A stretch of 64,000 nucleotides of DNA from Actinotalea sp. JY-7876. GTDB lineage: Bacteria; Actinomycetota; Actinomycetes; Actinomycetales; Cellulomonadaceae. Of the stretch, positions 37,979 to 47,050 are shown piece after piece (the stretch's first letter is position 1; the number at the start of each line of letters is the position of its first letter). The DNA is taken from assembly GCF_014042015.1 (NCBI RefSeq), contig NZ_CP059493.1:868001-932000 (forward strand). The letters run 5' to 3'. A program made the translations under genes and the position numbers. Below the pieces are notes generated by a model, which was not told the DNA's origin, searched no databases, and was given only the letters and a program-made list of their open reading frames with translations.

Positions 37979-39180
37979 GCGCGCCGCAGACCACCGCGCC
38001 GCTGACGAGCGCGGCGGAGCCCGGCGCCGTGGACCGGCGACCGGCGAGCGAGTCGGTGCCGCGCGGGGTGCGCGTCGCCGCGGCGTTCGCGTGGCGCCTC
38101 CTGCTCATCTCGGTCGCCGTGGCGGTCCTGGCGATCGTCATGGCCTACACCAAGGTCATCTGGGTGCCGGTGCTCCTGGCACTGCTGCTCACGGTCCTGC
38201 TGTCGCCGGCGGTGGACCTGCTCGTCCGGCGCGCCCGGGTCCCGCGGGGCGTCGCCTCGGGACTGGCCGTCGTGGTGCTGCTCGGGGTCGTGACCGGGCT
38301 GGTCGTGCTCGCCGGACGCGAGATCGCCCAGGGCGTCGGTGAGCTGTGGACCCAGGCGCAGGCCGGTTTCGACGAGCTGCTCGGCAGCCTCGCGGCGAGC
38401 CCGCTCGGGGTGGACCAGGCGCAGATCGACGCCTACCTCGACCAGGCCCAGGACCAGCTCAGCGCGAACAGCGGCACGCTCGTCTCGGGCGCCGTCTCCG
38501 TGACGACCACGGTCGGGCACGTGCTCGCCGGCGCCGTGGTCACGCTGTTCTGCCTGTTCTTCTTCCTCAAGGACGGCTCGCTGATCTGGACCTGGATGCT
38601 TCGCCTGCTGCCGATGCGGTCGCGCGAGGCGGCGTTCGAGGCGTCGCGACGCGGGGTGATCACGCTCGGCGCCTTCACGCGCACGCAGATCCTCGTCGCC
38701 GCGATCGACGCGGTCGGCATCGGCGTGGGCGCCGCGATCCTCGGCATCCCGCTCGCCCTGCCGCTGGCGGTGCTCGTCTTCCTCGCCAGCTTCATCCCGT
38801 TCGTGGGCGCGATCGCCACCGGTGCGATCGCGGTGCTCGTGGCCCTCGTGGACCAGGGCGCCGGCACGGCGCTGATCATGCTCGCCATCGTGCTCGGCGT
38901 GCAGCAGCTCGAGGGGCACGTGCTCCAGCCGCTCCTGCTCGGCCACGCGGTCTCGCTCCACCCCGTCGCCGTGCTCCTCGGGGTGACGGCCGGCTCGCTG
39001 GCCGCGGGCATCGTCGGGGCCCTCTTCGCCGTGCCGCTGCTGGCCACGCTCAACACGGTCGTGCTCTACCTGCACGGGCACGACAAGTTCCCCTCCTTGG
39101 GGCGCGACGAGGCGGGGTTCGCGGCGCGGATGCGCCGGCTCAACGGGGGCCCGGTCGACGACCCGGGCGTGGCAGCCTGA
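37975..39180 (+). CDS. AI-2E family transporter
   Basis: The 401-residue membrane protein has seven to eight helices and the family's conserved blocks: VIWVPVLLALLLTVLLSPAVD, FCLFFFLKDG and the ASFIPFVGAIATG segment, with LEGHVLQPLLLGHAVSLHP near the C-terminus. Members have been linked to autoinducer-2 export or Na+/H+ antiport; the name does not prove the substrate. The GTG start overlaps the metB stop, so the two are coupled. The threonine deaminase gene starts four bases after its stop. Confidence 0.9.
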   Translation: MSAPQTTAPLTSAAEPGAVDRRPASESVPRGVRVAAAFAWRLLLISVAVAVLAIVMAYTKVIWVPVLLALLLTVLLSPAVDLLVRRARVPRGVASGLAVVVLLGVVTGLVVLAGREIAQGVGELWTQAQAGFDELLGSLAASPLGVDQAQIDAYLDQAQDQLSANSGTLVSGAVSVTTTVGHVLAGAVVTLFCLFFFLKDGSLIWTWMLRLLPMRSREAAFEASRRGVITLGAFTRTQILVAAIDAVGIGVGAAILGIPLALPLAVLVFLASFIPFVGAIATGAIAVLVALVDQGAGTALIMLAIVLGVQQLEGHVLQPLLLGHAVSLHPVAVLLGVTAGSLAAGIVGALFAVPLLATLNTVVLYLHGHDKFPSLGRDEAGFAARMRRLNGGPVDDPGVAA

Positions 39181-39184
39181 GGTC

Positions 39185-40417
39185 ATGAGCACGCAGGCGA
39201 GCAGCAGCCGGACCGTGGACCCCGTGGTGCCGGCCGACGTCGTCGCGGCGGCGTCCGTGCTCGACGGCGTCGTCCTGCGCACGCCCGTCGAGTCCAGCCG
39301 CGCCCTGAGCGACCTCGCCGGCGGTCCCGTGCTGCTCAAGTGCGAGAACCTGCAGCGTGCGGGGTCCTTCAAGATCCGCGGCGCCTACGTGCGGATGTCC
39401 CGCCTGACCGCCGAGGAGCAGGCGCGCGGCGTGGTCGCGGCGAGCGCGGGCAACCACGCGCAGGGCGTCGCCCTGGCGGCCCGCCTGCTCGGCGTCGACG
39501 CGACCGTCTACATGCCGGTCGGCGCCGCGCTGCCCAAGGTCGCCGCGACGCGCCAGTACGGCGCGGCGGTCGAGCTCGTCGGCACCAGCGTCGACGAGGC
39601 GCTCCTGGCCGCGCGCGACCACGCCGACCGCACCGGTGCGGTGCTGATCCACCCCTTCGACCACGCCGACGTCGTCGCGGGGCAGGGCACGATCGCGCTC
39701 GAGATCCTCGAGCAGGTGCCGGACGTGCGGACCGTCGTGGTGCCGGTGGGCGGCGGCGGCCTCGCGGCGGGCGTCGTGGCGGCGCTCGCGGACCGGCCGG
39801 ACGTCGAGGTCGTGGGCGTGCAGGCCGCTGGGGCTGCCGCCTACCCGGCCTCGCTCGCGGCGGGCCGCCCCGTGCCGGCCGAGCGCCTGAGCACGATGGC
39901 CGACGGCATCGCCGTCGGCCGTCCCGGCGACGTGCCGTTCGGCCTGCTGCACGCCCACGGCGTGCGGGTGCGCACGGTCTCCGAGGAGGACCTCTCGCGG
40001 GCCCTGCTGCTGGTCGCGGAGCGCGCGAAGATGCTCGTCGAGCCGTCCGGCGCGGCCGGGGTCGCGGCGCTCATGGCGGGCCTCGAGGTGCGCACGCCCG
40101 CCGTGGTGGTCCTGTCCGGCGGCAACATCGACCCGCTCGTGCTGCTCCGCGTGGTGCGCCACGGGCTGGCGTCCGCCGGGCGCTACCTGCAGCTGCACGT
40201 GCGCGTCGACGACCAGCCCGGGTCGCTCGCGGCGCTCCTGGGCGACCTCGCCGCGACGGGTGGCAACGTCATGCACGTCGGGCACGTGCGCACCGGCGTC
40301 GACCTGACCGTGGACGAGGTCGAGATCGGCGTCCAGGTCGAGACCCGCGGTCCCGAGCACTGCGCGCAGGTGCTGGAGCACCTGCGGGGCCTGGGCTACC
40401 GGGTCGTCGCGGGCTGA
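39185..40417 (+). CDS. ilvA: Threonine ammonia-lyase with ACT-like domain
   Basis: The 410-residue PLP fold II enzyme has the cofactor lysine in SFKIRGAY (Lys63), SAGNHAQGVA, the VPVGGGGLAAG phosphate loop and SGGNIDP. A single ACT-like domain follows (about 335-410; LHVRVDDQPGSLAALLGDLA). One ACT domain and this length fit the short threonine deaminases. It deaminates threonine to 2-oxobutyrate for isoleucine synthesis or catabolism. CAGCCT lies 6 bases before the ATG. A strong hairpin between it and convergent greA should end both transcripts. Confidence 0.93.
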   Translation: MSTQASSSRTVDPVVPADVVAAASVLDGVVLRTPVESSRALSDLAGGPVLLKCENLQRAGSFKIRGAYVRMSRLTAEEQARGVVAASAGNHAQGVALAARLLGVDATVYMPVGAALPKVAATRQYGAAVELVGTSVDEALLAARDHADRTGAVLIHPFDHADVVAGQGTIALEILEQVPDVRTVVVPVGGGGLAAGVVAALADRPDVEVVGVQAAGAAAYPASLAAGRPVPAERLSTMADGIAVGRPGDVPFGLLHAHGVRVRTVSEEDLSRALLLVAERAKMLVEPSGAAGVAALMAGLEVRTPAVVVLSGGNIDPLVLLRVVRHGLASAGRYLQLHVRVDDQPGSLAALLGDLAATGGNVMHVGHVRTGVDLTVDEVEIGVQVETRGPEHCAQVLEHLRGLGYRVVAG

Positions 40418-40511
40418 GCCACCGCGGACCTGCCGTCGGCGCACGACGGCGTGACGGTGTGCGGGTGGTGGCCGCTCGGTCGCGGTTCATGGGCGGCCAT
40501 GCGCCTAGCGA

Positions 40512-40558
40512 CGACGCCGCCGGACGGACCCCCGTGGGGGACGCGTCCGACGGCGTCG
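40512..40558. terminator. Bidirectional terminator between ilvA and greA
   Basis: CGACGCCGCCGGACG (40512-40526) pairs with CGTCCGACGGCGTCG (40544-40558) with one mismatch. The interior CCCCC/GGGGG pair extends the stem. Confidence 0.75.
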
Positions 40559-40596
40559 GGGTCGTGCGGTGCCGGCGCCCGGTGGGGCGCCGACGG

Positions 40597-41088
40597 TCAC
40601 GGCTGGTAGGGCGTGGCCTCGTGGATCTCGACCGAGATCTGCTTGCCGTTCGGCGCCGTGTACGACGTCGTCTCGCCGCGCGAGCGGCCGACGATCGCGG
40701 CACCCAGGGGCGAGCCGGCGCTGTAGACGTCGAGGTCGGTGCCCTCGGCGACCTCGCGCGAGCCCACGAGGAAGCGCATGCGCTCACCCGCGACGGTCGC
40801 CTCGACGACCATGCCCGGCTCGACGACGCCGTCGTCCGGCGGCGCCTCGCCGACGCGCGCGTTGCGCAGCATCTGCTGGAGCTGGCGGATGCGGGCCTCC
40901 TGCTTCGCCTGCTCCTCGCGGGCGGCGTGGTAGCCGCCGTTCTCCTTGAGGTCGCCCTCGGAGCGCGCCTCCTCGATCCGCGAGGCGATGTCCGTGCGGC
41001 CCGTGGTCGTCAGACGGTCCAGCTCGGCGGCGAGGCGGTCGTGCGCCTCCTGCGTCAGCCAGATGACGGACGTGCTCGTCTCGGTCAC
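40597..41088 (-). CDS. greA: Transcription elongation factor GreA
   Basis: The 163-residue protein has the N-terminal coiled coil (about 15-75) with the tip acidic pair in SEGDLKENGGYHAAREEQ and the C-terminal FKBP-like domain (GSPLGAAIVGRSRGE, then SYTAPNGKQISVEI). It stimulates transcript cleavage in backtracked RNA polymerase. The GTG at 41088 follows GAAGGAG. The gene order greA, DUF4307, mca matches other actinobacteria. Confidence 0.96.
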   Translation of the reverse strand: MTETSTSVIWLTQEAHDRLAAELDRLTTTGRTDIASRIEEARSEGDLKENGGYHAAREEQAKQEARIRQLQQMLRNARVGEAPPDDGVVEPGMVVEATVAGERMRFLVGSREVAEGTDLDVYSAGSPLGAAIVGRSRGETTSYTAPNGKQISVEIHEATPYQP

Positions 41089-41308
41089 GATCGCTCCTTC
41101 CGTGGTGCGTGCGTGGGCCTGCGGCCCACGGTCAGGCTGCGGGGGGCCGCAGACGTGGTCGTTCGGCAGATCTGCTCGTTCGGGGATCCGGCGCCCGTCC
41201 CGACCAGCCGACTCACGGCGGCGCCGTGAGGGCCACGGTGCGCGACGCTGCGCCGGGACATGGGGGCGTGGAAACGACGATTGTAGCAAGGCGGCGCGTG
41301 AGCGCCGC

Positions 41309-41719
41309 TCAGGGGGTCCAGCAGCTCTCGACGACGCCCGTCACCGCGGGCTCGGACACCGCCACGGTGCTCGCGAGCCGCACCGTCCGGGCCTCGGCCG
41401 GGCCGATGTCGACGACCACGACGCCGACCTGGGCGTGCTGCTGGTTCAGGGCGTGCAGCCGGCACCGGACCTCGACGGAGGGGTCGGGCCGGATGACGTC
41501 GTAGACGATCTCGATGTCGCCGTCGCCGACCGTGAAACCGACGTCCTTCCAGGTCACGGGCTTGGCGCCCGCGCCGAGCCCGGTCCAGACGGCGAGGGCG
41601 ACCGCTCCCAGCCCGAGCAGCACCACCAGGGCGCGCTGGAGGCGGCGCGCCCCGGGTCCGGGCGTCGTGCCGTAACGGCCGTCGGGGGGCGTGGTGCCGG
41701 TCGTGGACGTGATGCTCAC
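41309..41719 (-). CDS. DUF4307 family membrane protein
   Basis: The 136-residue product has a short cytoplasmic N-terminus ([13 protein letters not shown]), one transmembrane helix (about 30-50) and an external beta-rich domain with a conserved [21 protein letters not shown] block and terminal ESCWTP. This is the DUF4307 pattern found in actinobacteria between greA and mca. No function is known. It is divergent from mca with 116 bases between starts. Confidence 0.88.
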   Translation of the reverse strand: MSITSTTGTTPPDGRYGTTPGPGARRLQRALVVLLGLGAVALAVWTGLGAGAKPVTWKDVGFTVGDGDIEIVYDVIRPDPSVEVRCRLHALNQQHAQVGVVVVDIGPAEARTVRLASTVAVSEPAVTGVVESCWTP

Positions 41720-41835
41720 CTCGGCGAGGTCGGGCGTGGTGCGACGTGTCGTCGCCGTGCGTCACCATTGTCCCCGGTGCGAGAGGCTGGTCGGACCGCG
41801 ACCGGACCCGCACGACCGAACGAGGAGGCACGTCC

Positions 41836-42783
41836 GTGAACCACGCCCCAGGCACGAGCGCCGCGGGAGACGAGCCCGGGCCCGCCGGCTCCGGCGCGGC
41901 GCCCCGGGCGGGCCTGCGCCTCATGGCGGTGCACGCGCACCCGGACGACGAGTCGAGCAAGGGCGCCGCGACGACGGCCATGTACGCCGCGCAGGGCGCC
42001 GACGTGCTGGTCGCGACGTGCACGGGCGGCGAGCGCGGCAGCATCCTCAACCCCCGCTACGGGCACGTGCACGCGTCGCTCGAGGAGATGGCCGAGGTCC
42101 GCCAGGTCGAGATGGCGGCGGCGGCCGCCGCCCTGGGGGTGCGTCAGCAGTGGCTGGGGTTCGTGGACTCGGGCCTGCCCGAGGGCGACCCGCTGCCACC
42201 GCTGCCGGACGGCTGCTTCGGGCTCGTGCCGCTCGAGGAGGCCGCCGAGCCGCTCGTGCGCCTGGTGCGCGAGTTCCGGCCGCACGTGATGACGACGTAC
42301 GACCCGAGCGGGGGCTACCCGCACCCGGACCACATCATGTGCCACCGGGTCGCGGTCGAGGCCTTCGCGGCTGCCGGGGACCCGGAGCGCTACCGCGACT
42401 CCGGTGAGCCGTGGCAGCCGCTCAAGCTCTACTACAACCACGACTTCTCGATCGCCCGCATGCGCGCGATCCACGACGCCGTGCGCGCGGAGGGCCTCGA
42501 GTCGCCGTTCGGGGACTGGCTCGCGAGCCGCGAGCTGCGCGAGATCCCCGAGCGCCCCGTCACGACGCGCGTGCCGTGCAGCGACTACTTCCCGGCGCGT
42601 GACGCGGCGCTGGTCGCGCACGCGACGCAGATCGACCCCGAGGGCTTCTTCTTCGCGGTGCCGCGTGGCCTCGAGGCCCGCGTGTGGCCGGTCGAGGAGT
42701 ACGAGCTCGCCGAGTCGCGGGTGCCCACGACGCTGCCGGAGGACGACCTGTTCGCGGGCATCGAGCCGGAGGTGCAGCGATGA
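41836..42783 (+). CDS. mca: Mycothiol S-conjugate amidase
   Basis: The 315-residue LmbE-type zinc hydrolase has [13 protein letters not shown] (zinc ligands His, Asp, Asp), the GGERGSILN loop and the third zinc ligand in [10 protein letters not shown]. Mca cleaves mycothiol conjugates of toxins to a mercapturic acid that is exported. The long C-terminal part with KLYYNHDFS distinguishes it from the deacetylase MshB. The GTG at 41836 follows GAGGAGG. The next small gene overlaps its stop (ATGA), as in mycobacteria. Confidence 0.94.
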   Translation: MNHAPGTSAAGDEPGPAGSGAAPRAGLRLMAVHAHPDDESSKGAATTAMYAAQGADVLVATCTGGERGSILNPRYGHVHASLEEMAEVRQVEMAAAAAALGVRQQWLGFVDSGLPEGDPLPPLPDGCFGLVPLEEAAEPLVRLVREFRPHVMTTYDPSGGYPHPDHIMCHRVAVEAFAAAGDPERYRDSGEPWQPLKLYYNHDFSIARMRAIHDAVRAEGLESPFGDWLASRELREIPERPVTTRVPCSDYFPARDAALVAHATQIDPEGFFFAVPRGLEARVWPVEEYELAESRVPTTLPEDDLFAGIEPEVQR

Positions 42784-43115
42784 GCGCGCACGTCGACGCC
42801 CTGGCCGCACCGCACCCCGGCACCTGGGTCGCGAGCGTCGTGGCGACGCCGTCGTCGGAGCCGGAGCTGCAGGAGGGCGTGGACCCGGACAGCGTCACGC
42901 CCGGCGTGCTCGGCTTCCTGGTCACCCTGGCCGCGGTCGTCGCGTGCATCCCGCTGTTCCTGTCCATGACCCGCAAGATCCGCGGCGTGCAGCACCGGGG
43001 ACGTCTCGAGACCGAGGCCGAGGAGGAGCGAGCGGCCGGTGACGGCCCGGCCGGCGGGCCCGCGCGGGACGCCGAGGCCCCCGAGGGCACGGACCCGGGC
43101 GGCCCGCGCGGATGA
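42780..43115 (+). CDS. Small single-pass membrane protein downstream of mca
   Basis: The 111-residue protein has one transmembrane helix (about 41-62, [24 protein letters not shown]) followed by a basic [13 protein letters not shown] segment and an acidic Glu/Gly/Pro-rich tail. It overlaps the mca stop (ATGA) and matches, by position and shape, the small conserved gene next to mca in M. tuberculosis. No function is known. The tight coupling suggests it works with Mca. Confidence 0.8.
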   Translation: MSAHVDALAAPHPGTWVASVVATPSSEPELQEGVDPDSVTPGVLGFLVTLAAVVACIPLFLSMTRKIRGVQHRGRLETEAEEERAAGDGPAGGPARDAEAPEGTDPGGPRG

Positions 43116-43149
43116 CCCCCGTGGCGGTCGCCGGCGTGCCGAGGCGCCC

Positions 43150-43983
43150 GTGATCCGGGTGCACGCCGTCGCGTTGCGGTCGGACCCGGACCGGCCCACG
43201 GCGGCCGCTGCCGCGGTGGCGGCCGTGGAGCGCGCCGCCGACGACGGCGCGGCGCTCGTGGTGCTGCCCGAGTACGCCGTCGCCTTCGACCCGCGCGGGG
43301 TGGGGTCCGACCAGGCCGAGCCGCTCGACGGGCCCTTCGTCGCCGGGTTGGCGCGCGCCGCGGCGCGCACCGGGGTGGTGGTCGTCGCCGGCACGGTGCT
43401 GCCGGGCTCCCGGCCGGAGCGTGCCGTCAACGCCGTGGTGGCGCTGGGCGCGGACGGGGTCCTGGGTGTCTACCGCAAGGTGCACCTCTACGACGCGTTC
43501 GGCCACCGCGAGTCCGAGCGGCTCGAGCCGGGCGACCCGGCTGCGGCGCCGCTCGTCGTGCCCGTCGGTGACCTGCGGGTCGGGGTCCTCACGTGCTACG
43601 ACCTGCGGTTCCCGGAGAGCGCGCGGCTGCTCGTGGACGCGGGCGCGACGGTGCTCGCCGTGCCGGCCGCGTGGGCCGCCGGGGAGCACAAGGCCGACCA
43701 CTGGGCCACGTTGCTGCGCGCACGGGCGATCGAGAACACCGCCTACGTCGTGGGCGCGACGCAGCGGGGGCCAGGCGTCGTCGGCGGGCCGGCGGTCGTG
43801 GACCCCGACGGCGTCGTGCTGGCCGGCGACCCCGGGCGGGTGGCGGCCGACGACCGCGGCCGGGACGCCGACGACGGGCCGGAGGTCGCCGCCGCCGAGC
43901 TCGACGCCGGCGTCGTCGCGCGCGTGCGGGAGCGCAACCCCTCGCTGCGGAACCGGCGCTACCGCGTCGTCCCCGGGGACTGA
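43150..43983 (+). CDS. Carbon-nitrogen hydrolase (nitrilase superfamily)
   Basis: The 277-residue protein has the nitrilase triad: Glu in VVLPEYAVAF, Lys in YRKVHLYDAFG and Cys in GVLTCYDLRFPE. The overall form fits omega-amidase or deaminated-glutathione amidase-like members that hydrolyse small amides; the substrate cannot be read from sequence. The GTG at 43150 is chosen as the first in-frame start with GAGG just upstream. A short hairpin (44021-44042) follows the gene and overlaps the promoter of the thiamine operon. Confidence 0.85.
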   Translation: MIRVHAVALRSDPDRPTAAAAAVAAVERAADDGAALVVLPEYAVAFDPRGVGSDQAEPLDGPFVAGLARAAARTGVVVVAGTVLPGSRPERAVNAVVALGADGVLGVYRKVHLYDAFGHRESERLEPGDPAAAPLVVPVGDLRVGVLTCYDLRFPESARLLVDAGATVLAVPAAWAAGEHKADHWATLLRARAIENTAYVVGATQRGPGVVGGPAVVDPDGVVLAGDPGRVAADDRGRDADDGPEVAAAELDAGVVARVRERNPSLRNRRYRVVPGD

Positions 43984-44010
43984 CCGGCGGTCCACGGCGC
44001 GGGCCGACCC

Positions 44011-44039
44011 TTGACACGCGCCGACCCCTCGGCGAGGGT
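44011..44039 (+). promoter_or_regulatory. Promoter of the TPP riboswitch operon
   Basis: TTGACA (44011-44016), a 17-base spacer and GAGGGT (44034-44039) place the transcription start near 44046, just before the riboswitch. Confidence 0.6.
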
Positions 44040-44050
44040 CGGCGGGACAA

Positions 44051-44153
44051 GCCCCCGGGGAGCGCGTACGCGCTGAGAGTGTGGTCGGACCGCAAGGTCG
44101 AGCCACTGACCCGTGGAACCTGACCCGGTTCGCACCGGCGTAGGGAGATGGGC
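44051..44153 (+). ncRNA. TPP riboswitch (THI element)
   Basis: The conserved GCTGAGAG and, downstream, ACCTGACCCGGTTCGCACCGGCGTAGGGAGA-type core (44117-44147) are the hallmark of the thiamine pyrophosphate aptamer, with the P1 stem formed by GCCC (44051-44054) and GGGC (44150-44153). It controls the ykoF-ykoE-ykoD-ykoC operon that starts 82 bases downstream, presumably shutting it off when TPP is plentiful. Confidence 0.93.
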
Positions 44154-44235
44154 GAGGTGCCGCTGCGGCGGTCGCGACCGGCGACGCCGTGCCGCGCGCT
44201 CACCGGGGGCGCCGTGCGCGCACTCAGGAGGCACC

Positions 44236-44946
44236 ATGCCGACCACCCGGACCACCGCACCGACGAGCACCGCACCGACGAGCACCGCACCGACGACCAC
44301 GGCACCGACGACGAGCGGCGACGTGCCCGACCACGTCCGGGCGGGCGTGGGCCTGCGCCTCACGCTCCTGCCCGCGGCCGACGACGTCGTGCCCCCGATC
44401 CTCGGCGCGCTCGCGGCGGCGGCGCTCGAGGTCCCGGGTCTCGAGGTCGCCACCGACGACGTCTCGACGCTGGTCCGCGGACCGGAGCAGGACCTCGCCC
44501 GGTACCTCGTCGCCGTGCTCACCTCGGCCGTGGCGGCGACGCCGAGCGGCCACGTCGTGGCCGTGGTGCACCTGTCGCGCGGCTGCCCGGGCGAGCTGGA
44601 CCGCGTCGCCGGCGAGACCGGGTGCGCCGTCGCGGGTGACCTGCCCGGTGTCGCACCCGTGAGCCTGCCGGCCACCGGCCTGCGCGCGGCGGCCCACTGG
44701 GCGCTCTACCCGCTGGGGGTCCCCGACGCGATGGGGCCCATCGAGCGGGCGATCGCGCGCGCCGGGGACGCGGGCACGCTCGCCCGCCCGGAGCACTTCG
44801 TGACGCGCCTGGAGGGCGACCTCGCCGACGTGCTGGCGACCGTCGTCGACACGTGGGCCGCCGTCGGCGGCGAGGTGCGGCACGTCGTGAGCCACGCGAC
44901 CGTGAGCCTGGGCAGCCCGTCCGCCGCGACGGCGGCCGGCCGGTGA
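44236..44946 (+). CDS. ykoF: YkoF-like thiamine/HMP-binding protein
   Basis: The 236-residue protein has two YkoF-type ferredoxin-like halves. The first starts with AGVGLRLTLLPAADD and the second includes ALYPLGVPDAMGPIERAI. YkoF of Bacillus binds thiamine or its pyrimidine moiety. The first 30 residues are a Thr/Ala/Pro/Ser run made of 15-bp repeats, not part of the fold. AGGAGG is 4 bases before the ATG. It is the first gene after the TPP riboswitch, and its stop overlaps the ykoE start. Confidence 0.85.
   Translation: MPTTRTTAPTSTAPTSTAPTTTAPTTSGDVPDHVRAGVGLRLTLLPAADDVVPPILGALAAAALEVPGLEVATDDVSTLVRGPEQDLARYLVAVLTSAVAATPSGHVVAVVHLSRGCPGELDRVAGETGCAVAGDLPGVAPVSLPATGLRAAAHWALYPLGVPDAMGPIERAIARAGDAGTLARPEHFVTRLEGDLADVLATVVDTWAAVGGEVRHVVSHATVSLGSPSAATAAGR
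44254..44313 (+). repeat. 15-bp tandem repeat at the start of ykoF
   Basis: Four units (44254, 44269, 44284, 44299) of ACCGCACCGACGAGC and variants encode TAPTS-type pentapeptides. The first two are identical. Confidence 0.85.
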
Positions 44947-45578
44947 GCCCGCGGACCGCGCCCGGCCGCGCCGCGTGGGCGCTGCGGGACATCGTCGTGC
45001 TCGCCGTGCTGGCCGCCGTCTTCGGGTTCCTGTACTGGGCGCTGGTCCAGGCGTGGGGCGGCCTGCAGGTCGCCATGGGGCCCCTCGGCGACCTGGCGCA
45101 GAACGCGCTCATGGGTGGCTGGATCGTCGTCGCGCCGCTGGCCGTCTTCGTCGTGCGTCGTCCGGGTGCGGGGATCGCCGCCGAGATCGGCGCCGCGTTC
45201 GTCGAGTTCGCCTTCCTCGGCTCCCCGGCCGGCCCGACCCTGCTCATCGCGGGGCTCGTCCAGGGCGGCGGCGCGGAGCTGGCCTTCGCCGTGACGCGCT
45301 ACCGACGCTTCGGGTGGCCGACGTTCCTCGCCTCCGGGCTGACCGCGGTGACGGCGAGCTTCCTGTGGGCCGGCACGACGGCGGACTGGTGGCACCAGGA
45401 CCACCTCGTCCTGCGCGTGGTCCTGCAGCTGCTCAGCGGGCTGCTGCTCACCGGCGTCCTCGCCAAGGTCCTCGCCGAGGGGCTCCTGCGCACGGGCGTC
45501 CTCGACAACTTCCCCGCCGGTCGGGACCGTTGGGACGAGCCGGCGGCCGACGCCGACGCGGCGCCGGCGCGCGCGTGA
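44943..45578 (+). CDS. ykoE: YkoE-like substrate-specificity membrane protein
   Basis: The 211-residue protein has five to six transmembrane helices and the YkoE pattern (ALRDIVVLAVLAAVFGFLYWA, then GGWIVVAPLAVFVVRRPG and FAVTRYRRFGWPTFLASG). It serves as the S component of an ECF-type transporter for thiamine or hydroxymethylpyrimidine. The GTG start overlaps the ykoF stop and its stop overlaps the ATPase start, so the whole operon is coupled. Confidence 0.88.
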   Translation: MSPRTAPGRAAWALRDIVVLAVLAAVFGFLYWALVQAWGGLQVAMGPLGDLAQNALMGGWIVVAPLAVFVVRRPGAGIAAEIGAAFVEFAFLGSPAGPTLLIAGLVQGGGAELAFAVTRYRRFGWPTFLASGLTAVTASFLWAGTTADWWHQDHLVLRVVLQLLSGLLLTGVLAKVLAEGLLRTGVLDNFPAGRDRWDEPAADADAAPARA

Positions 45579-47050
45579 GCGTCGTCCGCCTGCGCGGGGT
45601 GCGGGTGCGGTTCCCGGGTCGGGCCCGGCCGGGCCTGGACGGCGTTGACCTCGATGTCGAGGCGGGGGAGCGCGTCCTGCTGACGGGGCCCTCGGGCTGC
45701 GGCAAGTCGACGCTGCTGGCGGTGCTCACCGGCGTCGTACCGCAGGCGGTCGCGGCCCGCGTCGGCGGCGACGTCGCCGTGCTCGGCAGGGACCCCCGCT
45801 CGACGCCGGTCCCCACGCATGCGCTCGACGTCGGCTGGCTCGGCCAGGACCCGGCCTCCGGGACGTGCCTGCCGACCGTCGACGCCGAGGTGGCCCTGCC
45901 GCTGGAGAACCGCGGCGTCCCGGCCGGCGAGATCCGCGCCCGGGTCCGGCGCGCGCTGGAGGACGTCGGGGCCGCGCACCTCGCGGGACGCCGCACGGCG
46001 CGCCTGAGCGGGGGAGAGCAGCAGCGGGTCGCGCTCGCGGCGGTGCTGGCGGGCGACCCGCGGCTCCTCCTGCTCGACGAGCCGACGTCGATGCTCGATC
46101 CGGTCGGGGCCGCGCGCGTCCACGCCGCGCTCGCGCGGCAGGGTGGGCGCACGACGCTCCTGGCGGCACACCGGCGGTCCTCGGGGGCGTGGCTGCCGAC
46201 CCGCGAGGTCGGGTTCGACGGGTCCGGCCGGGTCCGGTCGGGCGGTGCCGTCCGCGACACGGTGCCGCCCGCGCCGGTGCGCACCGAGCGGGACCGGGGG
46301 CGGCCCGGTCCCGCCGTCGTCCGGCTGCGGGGGGCCGGCTGGCACCAGGGCGGCCGGCTGGTGGTGCGGGACGTCGACCTGGACCTGCGGGCCGGCCAGG
46401 TCACCGCGGTCGTGGGCTGCAACGGCAGCGGCAAGTCCTCGCTGCTCCTCGGCCTCGCGGGCTTCCTCCCCGGCGTCGGCGACGTCGTCGGCACGGGGGC
46501 GGCGCCGCCCGCGCTCGTGCTCCAGCGGCCCGAGCACCAGCTGCTCACCCGGACGGTGGCCGCGGAGGTGGCGTACGGCCTCCGGGACCGGCGCGCGGGT
46601 CGGGCCGGGTGGCTCGCGGGTCGCGCGTCCGCCGAGCGTGCCGTCGCGGACGAGGCCCGGGACGGCGTCGTGCGCGAGGCGTTGGCCACCTTCGGGCTGG
46701 ACGGCCTCGCCGGCGCCGACCCGTTCCGGCTTTCTGGCGGGCAGCAGCGGCGGCTGACGATCGCGGCGATGGCCGTGCTCGACCGGCCCGTGCTGCTGCT
46801 GGACGAGCCGACGTGCGGCCTGGACGACCTCCAGGCCGCACACGTCGTCGCGCTGGTCGACGCGCGGGCCGCGCGCGGGACCGCCGTCGTGCTGGCGACG
46901 CACGACCTGGCGCTCGCGCGCCGCGTCGCCGACCAGGTCGTGGTGCTGCGCGACGGCGACGTGGTGGCGGCGGGCCCGGCCGACCTGCTCGACGACGACG
47001 CGCTCCTGGCGGGTGCCGGGCTCCTCGTCCACGCCGGCGCCGGCGCATGA
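45575..47050 (+). CDS. ykoD: ECF transporter double ATPase (YkoD-like)
   Basis: The 491-residue protein has two ABC ATPase domains. The first has Walker A GPSGCGKST, signature LSGGEQQR and Walker B LLLLDEPTS; the second has GCNGSGKSS, LSGGQQRR and VLLLDEPTCG. The fused arrangement is typical of YkoD and other ECF energising modules. It powers uptake through YkoE with YkoC. Overlapping GTGA and ATGA junctions bind it to ykoE and ykoC. Confidence 0.93.
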   Translation: MSVVRLRGVRVRFPGRARPGLDGVDLDVEAGERVLLTGPSGCGKSTLLAVLTGVVPQAVAARVGGDVAVLGRDPRSTPVPTHALDVGWLGQDPASGTCLPTVDAEVALPLENRGVPAGEIRARVRRALEDVGAAHLAGRRTARLSGGEQQRVALAAVLAGDPRLLLLDEPTSMLDPVGAARVHAALARQGGRTTLLAAHRRSSGAWLPTREVGFDGSGRVRSGGAVRDTVPPAPVRTERDRGRPGPAVVRLRGAGWHQGGRLVVRDVDLDLRAGQVTAVVGCNGSGKSSLLLGLAGFLPGVGDVVGTGAAPPALVLQRPEHQLLTRTVAAEVAYGLRDRRAGRAGWLAGRASAERAVADEARDGVVREALATFGLDGLAGADPFRLSGGQQRRLTIAAMAVLDRPVLLLDEPTCGLDDLQAAHVVALVDARAARGTAVVLATHDLALARRVADQVVVLRDGDVVAAGPADLLDDDALLAGAGLLVHAGAGA

